A stretch of 19,221 nucleotides of DNA, taken from contig CAZKKV010000018.1 in NCBI GenBank assembly GCA_964553705.1, forward strand, positions 1-19,221. The letters run 5' to 3'. The notes under the pieces were generated by a model. That model was not told the DNA's origin. It searched no databases and worked only from the letters and a program-made list of their open reading frames with translations. The first letter of the stretch is position 1. Each line of letters starts with the position of its first letter. Positions 12,738 through 17,707 of the stretch are shown piece after piece. This stretch comes from CAYXNZ01 sp964553705 (GTDB lineage Bacteria > Patescibacteriota > Patescibacteriia > Patescibacteriales > GWC2-42-12). Both the position numbers and the translations under genes were made by a program.

Positions 12738-12770
12738 AAATCTTTCCTTGGTTGGAAAGATTTTTTGTTT
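12738..12770 (+). terminator. Riboswitch expression platform terminator
   Basis: AAATCTTTCC (12738-12747) pairs perfectly with GGAAAGATTT (12754-12763), loop TTGGTT, followed by a T run (12761-12766). The competing antiterminator pairs GGAAAGAT at 12708-12715, which includes the P1 3' strand, with ATCTTTCC at 12740-12747. SAM-bound P1 therefore frees the terminator. Confidence 0.92.
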
Positions 12771-12775
12771 ATTTT

Positions 12776-12868
12776 GTTTGTCTTGACGCTGTCAAATAGT
12801 TGGGTGTGGATCCCCAGGTTCTTGGCTTTCGCTATCGCTCAAGCTAAGCCCCGAGGATGACAGGAAGA
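12776..12868. repeat. Palindromic repeat element flanked by 22-bp direct repeats
   Basis: About 93 bases with small stems (TTGAC/GTCAA; GGCTT/AAGCC) and the phrases GGATCCCCAGG and CCCCGAGGATGACAGG, more GC-rich than its surroundings. It is bounded by two identical 22-base direct repeats, 12754-12775 and 12869-12890, the first being the 3' arm and tail of the riboswitch terminator. It contains AGCGATAGCG (minus strand, 12839-12830), which recurs in the 15.8 kb repeats. Confidence 0.6.
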
Positions 12869-12893
12869 GGAAAGATTTTTTGTTTATTTTTTT

Positions 12894-12997
12894 CCTGTTA
12901 TTCTGAACGAAGTGAAGAATCTCGTTCAAAAATGTTGCCGAGATCCTTCGTCAATTTGTTCGCCGATTCGGCGGATGAATTTCCTCAGGATGACAAG
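12894..12997. repeat. Imperfect ~104-bp intergenic palindrome before metK
   Basis: The left arm (12894-12924, GTTATTCTGAACGAAGTG core) is inverted in the right half (CGAGATCCTTCG 12939-12950 and TCAGGATGACAAG 12985-12997), interrupted by a small hairpin CGCCGATTCGGCG (12961-12973). Sequences of the TCATTCTGAACGAAGTGAAGAATCTCG type are common dispersed intergenic palindromes in bacteria. Bases 12998-13095 hold no structure I can name. Confidence 0.6.
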
Positions 12998-13095
12998 AAG
13001 TATTGTGGCGCTTATTTCGAACCCCAAACCCCTTGATTATTTTAAATGAGTATTAGATAAATTAAAATATTTTTAATTCATAATTTACATAAACT

Positions 13096-14148
13096 ATGCT
13101 TAATCAAACAAAGATTCACACAGTTGAAAGCGTGACCGAGGGTCATCCTGATAAAATGTGTGATTGTATCTCTGATGCGATTTTGGACGAATGCTTAAAG
13201 CAAGACGCAAGAAGTCGTGTAGCAGTAGAGACTTTTGGTGCGCACGGGCTCTTGGTAGTTGGTGGGGAGTTGACTACTAACGCGAAACTAGACGTTGAAA
13301 AGATTGTTCAAACGGCTTACAAAAACATTGGCTATGAAGACGATTTGAATATTATATCCAATATAGTAAAACAGTCAGGTGACATTGCTATGGGTGTTGA
13401 CACTGGTGGCGCTGGTGATCAGGGAATAATGTATGGTTATGCTTGCGATGAAAACAAAAACTTTTTGCCGGCCGGAATTATACTTGCTCATAAATTAACA
13501 AAAGGATTAACAGACCTGCGACAAAGTGGGAAGTTGGCATGGTTGAAGCCTGATGGTAAATCACAAGTGACGATGGAAGACGGAAAGATAAAAACAATTT
13601 TGGTCAGCACTCAGCATAGTGAGCAGGTAGAGGTGGAGCAAATTAAAAAAGATTTGATTGAAAATTTAATCAAGCCATTGGTTGGAGATATTAATGATAT
13701 AGAAATTTTGGTGAATCCTACTGGTCGGTTTGTTAATGGTGGTTTTCAGGCTGACACTGGTTTGACTGGACGAAAAATTATGGTAGATACTTACGGCGGT
13801 TTAATCCCTCATGGCGGAGGAGCTTTTTCTGGTAAAGACCCGAGCAAGGTTGATCGTTCTGCTGCTTATATGGCGCGTTTTGTAGCCAAGAATTTAGTCG
13901 CTAACGAATTGGCTAAAAAATGTTTAGTGTCTGTGGCGTATGCTATTGGTCGAGCTGAACCACTTATGGTTGATGCAGTAAATGAAAAGGGTGAAAGTCT
14001 AGCCAAGACAGTAAAAGAAAATTTTGATTTTCGTCCAGTAGCTATTATTGAACGTCTAAATCTACGTAGACCGATTTATCAACAGACTGCTGCTTATGGT
14101 CATTTCGGTAAGGACGGCTTGCCATGGGAGGAAGTAATTAAATTGTAA
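13096..14148 (+). CDS. metK: S-adenosylmethionine synthetase
   Basis: MetK makes S-adenosylmethionine from methionine and ATP in the cytoplasm. Signatures seen are ESVTEGHPDK (11-20, catalytic His17), GAGDQGIMYGYA (105-116), FVNGGFQADTGLTGRKIMVDTYG starting at 212 (split here as FVNGGFQADTG and LTGRKIMVDTYG), and the P-loop GGGAFSGKDPSKVDR (240-254). At 350 residues it is somewhat shorter than the usual 380-400, but all motifs are kept, so it should be active. It is preceded by a SAM-I riboswitch, the expected feedback control, with an unusually long repeat-filled interval between the riboswitch terminator and the ATG. No Shine-Dalgarno site is evident. Confidence 0.97.
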   Translation: MLNQTKIHTVESVTEGHPDKMCDCISDAILDECLKQDARSRVAVETFGAHGLLVVGGELTTNAKLDVEKIVQTAYKNIGYEDDLNIISNIVKQSGDIAMGVDTGGAGDQGIMYGYACDENKNFLPAGIILAHKLTKGLTDLRQSGKLAWLKPDGKSQVTMEDGKIKTILVSTQHSEQVEVEQIKKDLIENLIKPLVGDINDIEILVNPTGRFVNGGFQADTGLTGRKIMVDTYGGLIPHGGGAFSGKDPSKVDRSAAYMARFVAKNLVANELAKKCLVSVAYAIGRAEPLMVDAVNEKGESLAKTVKENFDFRPVAIIERLNLRRPIYQQTAAYGHFGKDGLPWEEVIKL

Positions 14149-14165
14149 TTTTTGCATTTTAAACA

Positions 14166-14198
14166 AAAAATAGCCCCAATTATTTTGGGGCTATTTTT
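14166..14198. terminator. Bidirectional terminator between metK and the flavoprotein gene
   Basis: AAAAATAGCCCCAA (14166-14179) pairs perfectly with TTGGGGCTATTTTT (14185-14198), loop of five, flanked by A and T runs. It can stop metK transcription and that of the converging minus-strand flavoprotein gene (stop at 14213). Confidence 0.92.
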
Positions 14199-14212
14199 TT
14201 AGTTTGAAAAGT

Positions 14213-15454
14213 TTAAGACGTTTTGGTTTCGCCAGCTAAATATCCAGTACTCCATGCAACTTGCAGATTGTATCCTCCAGTCGGACCATCAATATCCAAA
14301 ATTTCTCCAGCGAAATACAGGTTGTCTATTATTTTTGATTTCATTGTTCTTGGGTCAACTTTTTTTAAATCCACTCCGCCTGATGTTATGATTGCTTTTT
14401 CAAAACCAAATAATCCCTTGACGTTAAATTCGAATTCTTTCAAAAGTTTTACTATTTTTTTTCTTTCAATTTTTGTGACTTCATTTACTTTTTTATTTTC
14501 TTCAATTTCTGACAACTCAATAATAACTGGAATAAGTTTTTGCGGTAGTAATTTATTTAAACTATTTTTAAATTGTTTATTTTTTTGTTCAGAGAAATCT
14601 TTTTGAATTCTTTTGTCTAGCGTCGGGTAATCAAGGGCTGGTTTGAAATCTATTTTTATTTTTAAATCTTTCGTTTTACTTTCACCTATCCTTTTACTTA
14701 GATTCAAACTTGACGGACCACTCAATCCGTTTCCAGTAAAGAGCGCTTCACCGAAGTAGGAATCAATTTTTCGTTTTTCCCACAAACTTATTTCAACATT
14801 TTTTAGACTCAAGCCTTCTAGCTTTTTAACTATTTTTTCTTTTACTACTATTGGTGTTAGTGCTGGTTTCGGCTCTACTATTTTGTGCCCCATTTTTTCT
14901 AGCCATTTATAGGCGTCGCCGGTAGAGCCGGTTCCTGGATATGATTTTCCTCCAGTAGCAATAATAAAATTGTCAGCAATAATTTCTTTTTTATTTTTTA
15001 AAATAATTTTTTTTATTTTTTTATTGTTTATAATTATTTTTTCAACTGAACTGTTGAAGCTTATTTCTACATTATTGTTTTCTAAATATTTTTCTAAACA
15101 ATTTACAATATCTTCGGCGTTGTCTGAGATAGGAAAAACTCTTTTGCCTCTTTCTACTTTTGTTTTGAGTCCATGGCTGGAAAAAAAAGCAACTACATCT
15201 TCGTTGGAAAATTTATTCAAAGCAGAATATAGGAATTTTCCGTTTGGTCCATAGTTGTTTATTATTTTTTTCAAATCTTCTTCGGCATTAGTGATGTTGC
15301 ATCTGCCTTTACCGGTAAGTAAAAGTTTTATTCCTAATTTATTATTTTTTTCAAGCAAAATAACACGGGAGCCGAGTTCTCCCGCATGTCCGGCGGCGAT
15401 AATTCCAGCTGGTCCCCCCCCGATTATTGCTAAGTGGTAGTTGTTGTTTGACAT
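14213..15454 (-). CDS. NAD(P)/FAD-dependent flavoprotein, HI0933/BaiN family
   Basis: A 413-residue flavoprotein. The N-terminal dinucleotide fold has GGGPAGIIAAGHAGELG (about residues 12-28) and the acidic end of strand 2 (LLEKN). LLLTGKGRCNITN, typical of HI0933-like proteins, follows. A second nucleotide-contact segment is FIIATGGKSYPGTGSTGDAYK near 160-180. The C-terminus carries TSGGVDLKKVDPRTMKSK and LYFAGEILDIDGPTGGYNLQ, the conserved FAD-closing motif. Family members include the bile acid dehydrogenase-like BaiN, but most have no proven substrate; the physiological reaction here is unknown. The gene starts 11 bases after the small membrane protein gene on the same strand, so the two form a likely operon. 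Confidence 0.9.
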   Translation of the reverse strand: MSNNNYHLAIIGGGPAGIIAAGHAGELGSRVILLEKNNKLGIKLLLTGKGRCNITNAEEDLKKIINNYGPNGKFLYSALNKFSNEDVVAFFSSHGLKTKVERGKRVFPISDNAEDIVNCLEKYLENNNVEISFNSSVEKIIINNKKIKKIILKNKKEIIADNFIIATGGKSYPGTGSTGDAYKWLEKMGHKIVEPKPALTPIVVKEKIVKKLEGLSLKNVEISLWEKRKIDSYFGEALFTGNGLSGPSSLNLSKRIGESKTKDLKIKIDFKPALDYPTLDKRIQKDFSEQKNKQFKNSLNKLLPQKLIPVIIELSEIEENKKVNEVTKIERKKIVKLLKEFEFNVKGLFGFEKAIITSGGVDLKKVDPRTMKSKIIDNLYFAGEILDIDGPTGGYNLQVAWSTGYLAGETKTS

Positions 15455-15465
15455 AGCTAAGTTTA

Positions 15466-15678
15466 TTATTGTTTTATTTGTTTAATCCCTGCGCGTAAAA
15501 GAAAAGACAGGGCTATGATTAGGGCAATAGCGATTAGAAGTAAAGAGATGATCATTAAAAATGATCCACCGGAACTGATTCCAAAAATAGAAAATAAAAC
15601 AGCATACCCAATTACTAAGACCATAAGAATTACAGCCAGAGAAATTATTAAAATTCCTGATATTTTTGATTTTTGCAT
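15466..15678 (-). CDS. Small two-helix membrane protein of unknown function
   Basis: A 70-residue very hydrophobic protein with two predicted membrane helices (about 8-32 and 38-62) joined by a short FGISSGGS turn, and a basic C-terminal end (RAGIKQIKQ). I recognise no family. It lies 11 bases upstream of the flavoprotein gene on the same strand and is probably co-transcribed with it. The coding reading is supported by the steady helix pattern and the position, but a protein this short and A/T-rich cannot be proven by eye. Confidence 0.6.
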   Translation of the reverse strand: MQKSKISGILIISLAVILMVLVIGYAVLFSIFGISSGGSFLMIISLLLIAIALIIALSFLLRAGIKQIKQ

Positions 15679-15710
15679 AAATATAATTTATTTAATTATT
15701 TATTATTAAA

Positions 15711-15906
15711 CATAACATATCGGCATCATCTGAAGTTTCGTTGGAGCATAGTGATAAAATGTGAGTGGTAGCTAACCATCACTATGCGCAAACGAAATTT
15801 GGGTGAAAGAAAATTTTGCACATTCATTATCATCCTGTGAAGCGATAGCGTAACAGGATACTTAGATATTGAAATTTTCTGCAACCAGATATGCCGTGTT
15901 GTATGC
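15711..15906. repeat. Folded intergenic palindrome downstream of the HD gene
   Basis: About 196 bases with nested inverted repeats. The outer ends are CATAACATATCGGCAT (15711-15726) and ATGCCGTGTTGTATG (15891-15905). Inside, a 22-base pair (15734-15755 with 15778-15799, 19/22) forms one arm. AGAAAATTT/AAATTTTCT (15808-15816, 15872-15880) enclose a hairpin ATCCTGT/ACAGGAT (15832-15838, 15853-15859). Its overall plan is attC-like or MITE-like. No gene is seen in 15679-15951. Confidence 0.6.
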
Positions 15907-15949
15907 CCCGCAGGGCAAGCGATAGCGCAGAGTTTATTTTATCATGCCT
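15898..15949. repeat. Left inverted flank of the HD gene
   Basis: GTTGTATGC (15898-15906), a GCCC/GGGC hairpin, then TTTTATCATGCCT (15937-15949). Both outer pieces occur inverted on the other side of the gene at 16660-16687. Confidence 0.7.
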
Positions 15950-15951
15950 GG

Positions 15952-16638
15952 CTATAGTTCTCCGTTTATTTCTTGCTCCAAACGATTTAAAAAATTTTCA
16001 GAAAATGTTATTCTTTCACGACAAATCTCTTTAGCAGTTTCAGTAAACAGCTTGTCGATTAAAAATTTATGTTTTACTGCAAATTCAATTTGAGGGCTAT
16101 GTTTGGTTTTGTCTTTGATTCTGCCGTTCTTTTTGCCATGCATATTTTCTTTGATATATTCGTCGATATCCGGTTTACGATAAATATGCGCATTATTTTT
16201 TCCAATCCAGCAGAATCCGCGAGCAATACCAATGGCTCCAACTGCATCAAGTTTATCAGCATCAAATAATATTTTAGCCTCTATTGTCTGTGGTTTATTC
16301 TCGGTTTTATAACGATGCGAGATTATGCAGTCCTGAATGTGCTTAATTTGCTTTGCAGTAAAACATAAATTTTTTAAGATCGGCTCCGCCATTTTTGCGC
16401 TTTCAATTGCATGGTCGGTTTTACCGCTTGGATCGCTCATCTCTTTATGCCCGCCGATATCATGTAGTAAAATGGTGGCTTGCAGCACATCCATGTCAAC
16501 ATCTTTTTCATATTTTGCCATTCTCAAAGCAAGGTTATATACACGCATAACATGGCTCATATCATGTGCTGCATCTGGGGTGTTGCCGATTTCTTTTTCA
16601 GCAACATCTTTTATTTTCTGAAAATTTTTTTCGTCCAT
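15952..16638 (-). CDS. HD-domain phosphohydrolase
   Basis: An HD-superfamily hydrolase of 228 residues from the ATG at 16638; a TTG at 16653 would add five residues. Metal ligands are visible: His29 (in HDMSHV), the HD pair His59-Asp60 (LLHDIG), and His108 (ISHRY) with Asp128 (FDADKLDAVGAIGIAR). The set is complete, so it should be an active divalent-metal phosphohydrolase, of the stand-alone type near YedJ/PF01966 proteins; the substrate (nucleotide or phosphoester) is unknown. The gene stands alone on the minus strand and is bracketed by inverted repeats (15898-15949 and 16660-16687), with long palindromes beyond each. This is a cassette-like setting, and HD proteins are frequent cargo of gene cassettes. 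No ribosome binding site is visible. Confidence 0.85.
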   Translation of the reverse strand: MDEKNFQKIKDVAEKEIGNTPDAAHDMSHVMRVYNLALRMAKYEKDVDMDVLQATILLHDIGGHKEMSDPSGKTDHAIESAKMAEPILKNLCFTAKQIKHIQDCIISHRYKTENKPQTIEAKILFDADKLDAVGAIGIARGFCWIGKNNAHIYRKPDIDEYIKENMHGKKNGRIKDKTKHSPQIEFAVKHKFLIDKLFTETAKEICRERITFSENFLNRLEQEINGEL

Positions 16639-16659
16639 ATTTTTTATTTGCAAGTATTA

Positions 16660-16687
16660 AGGCATGATAAAACAAATTGCATACAAC
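16660..16687. repeat. Right inverted flank of the HD gene
   Basis: AGGCATGATAAAA (16660-16672) is the exact reverse complement of 15937-15949, and GCATACAAC (16679-16687) that of 15898-15906. Only six bases lie between them here, versus a hairpin-bearing 30 on the left side. Confidence 0.75.
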
Positions 16688-16784
16688 TCTTACCGATAAG
16701 CGAAGTTTTCTTGAACGTAGTGAAAGAAAATTTGCGTGAGCTCTTCTACTAAGAAGAGCGAACCGTTTATTGCGTTGTTATGTG
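16679..16784. repeat. attC-like folded spacer between the HD gene and the HEPN-like gene
   Basis: A 106-base stretch whose ends are imperfect complements, GCATACAAC (16679-16687) and GTTGTTATGTG (16774-16784). Inside are GCTCTTCT/AGAAGAGC (16739-16758) and AGTTTTCTT/AAGAAAATT-type arms (about 16704-16732). The length and plan suit an integron attC, but the cores do not match RYYYAAC/GTTRRRY well. The interval 16639-16827 contains no gene. Confidence 0.45.
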
Positions 16785-16838
16785 ATTTATCTAAAAAATT
16801 TTTGCAAATGCAAAAATAATTCTCAATTTATAAATAAA
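16775..16838. repeat. Left ~64-bp terminal inverted repeat of the HEPN-like gene unit
   Basis: The outer block 16775-16797, a hairpin ATTTTTGC/GCAAAAAT (16798-16817), and the inner block 16818-16838. The inner block is a perfect 21-bp inverted copy of 17574-17594 and the outer block matches 17616-17638 at 21 of 23. It overlaps the last three codons and stop of the gene. On the minus strand the hairpin followed by T's can act as the terminator of the gene. Confidence 0.8.
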
Positions 16839-17574
16839 ATTTCGCAAAGTATAAACTTATAAAATCAATTTTTTCTTCACCTTGAATATCAATTTTTCCT
16901 CGTATATAAAAATCTGTTAGCAGTTTATTCTTATGGTTTTTTGGGTTGAAACATTCTTTTTTATTATGCAAATCAGTTAATTGTAGTTTGAAAGTGTTAA
17001 TTTTTTGACTATTGTAAATTTTATTTTGAGACACCCATCCTCTAACTTCGAAAGACCATTTATTCTTGAAATTATAATCTACTTCAAGCCAATGTTTTTC
17101 ATTGTGATGTTCAAAAAGGATTGTGTTCGGAATATTAGAAACGTAAATATCCGTAGATCGTATGAAGTACCAGGTTGTGTCTATAAGTTTTTTCAACTTG
17201 TTTACACTAGGTGGCTTTTTATCATTGTATTCAACTCCGTTACGAATTTTTAATAGTTCATGTAGTAGTAATGGCTTAACAAGTTGAAGTCTTTCAAGCT
17301 TTTCAAATTTTTTATCATTTCCAATTTTAAATTCTACGTTATCTATCTTGTAGGTATTAAATATAGTCTGTACTCTTTTTGAAATTATTCTTCTTAAGTT
17401 GCTTATAATGTCTATTCTTTGAAAGTCATTGCAGTTTTCATCTAACAGTTTATATGAATACTCTAACATGCCATATATTTTTTCTCTATCTCCCGTTTTT
17501 ATGCTCGATGATTCAATAAGACCTACCCAGTCAGAAAAAATTGATTTTGGAATGTATTTAATAGTTGTGCTCAT
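16828..17574 (-). CDS. Unrecognised protein with HEPN-like segment, inside inverted repeats
   Basis: A 248-residue lysine- and asparagine-rich protein; I do not recognise the whole. An N-terminal helical half (about 1-140) contains LLHELLKIRNGVEYNDKKPP (104-122), resembling the end of HEPN domains, which carry RxxxxH-type motifs such as RNEIEH; here Arg111 is kept and the His position is Tyr116. The C-terminal half (150-248) is richer in strands and aromatic residues (WLEVDYNFKNKWSFEVRGW). HEPN proteins are often RNases in toxin-antitoxin or phage defence systems, but the changed residue makes activity doubtful. The ATG at 17574 touches a 21-bp inverted repeat whose partner covers the stop region. 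Base composition is very AT-rich. No antitoxin-like partner is next to it. Confidence 0.6.
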   Translation of the reverse strand: MSTTIKYIPKSIFSDWVGLIESSSIKTGDREKIYGMLEYSYKLLDENCNDFQRIDIISNLRRIISKRVQTIFNTYKIDNVEFKIGNDKKFEKLERLQLVKPLLLHELLKIRNGVEYNDKKPPSVNKLKKLIDTTWYFIRSTDIYVSNIPNTILFEHHNEKHWLEVDYNFKNKWSFEVRGWVSQNKIYNSQKINTFKLQLTDLHNKKECFNPKNHKNKLLTDFYIRGKIDIQGEEKIDFISLYFAKFYL

Positions 17575-17638
17575 TTATTTATAAATTGAGAATTAAATTC
17601 CCGATAGGGAATTTGTTTTTAGATATTTCACATAACAA
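17574..17638. repeat. Right ~65-bp terminal inverted repeat of the HEPN-like gene unit
   Basis: The inner block 17574-17594 begins at the start codon. It is followed by a hairpin AAATTCCC/GGGAATTT (17595-17614) and then the outer block 17616-17638. The blocks are the inverted copies of those at 16775-16838, but the hairpin between them has unrelated sequence. On the plus strand the hairpin is followed by TTTGTTTTT, so it could act as an outward-facing terminator. Confidence 0.8.
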
Positions 17639-17665
17639 GTTATATGCGAACTTGTTATTTTTTTA
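17632..17665 (+). terminator. Hairpin with T run between the radical SAM and HEPN-like genes
   Basis: ATAACAAGTT (17632-17641) pairs perfectly with AACTTGTTAT (17649-17658), seven-base loop, then a T run on the plus strand. No plus-strand gene lies upstream, so it may instead be a remnant recombination site; GCGAACTTGTTA resembles one side of integron attC sites. Confidence 0.45.
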
Positions 17666-17707
17666 TTTAAAATTAGCTAAAAATTTATAAAATAAGTACT
17701 GGCAGGG

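Noticed and set aside
14970..15440. Plus-strand ORFs over the flavoprotein gene
   Set aside because: They lie fully inside the HI0933-type gene on the other strand and show only low-complexity Phe/Leu-rich antisense translation.
15711..16784. CRISPR array
   Set aside because: The repeats are inverted, of unequal length, and separated by a gene; there are no regularly spaced direct repeats and no cas genes.
16775..17638. Classical insertion sequence
   Set aside because: Inverted ends are present, but the enclosed protein has no visible DDE, serine or tyrosine recombinase motif and no target duplication is evident at the outer edges.
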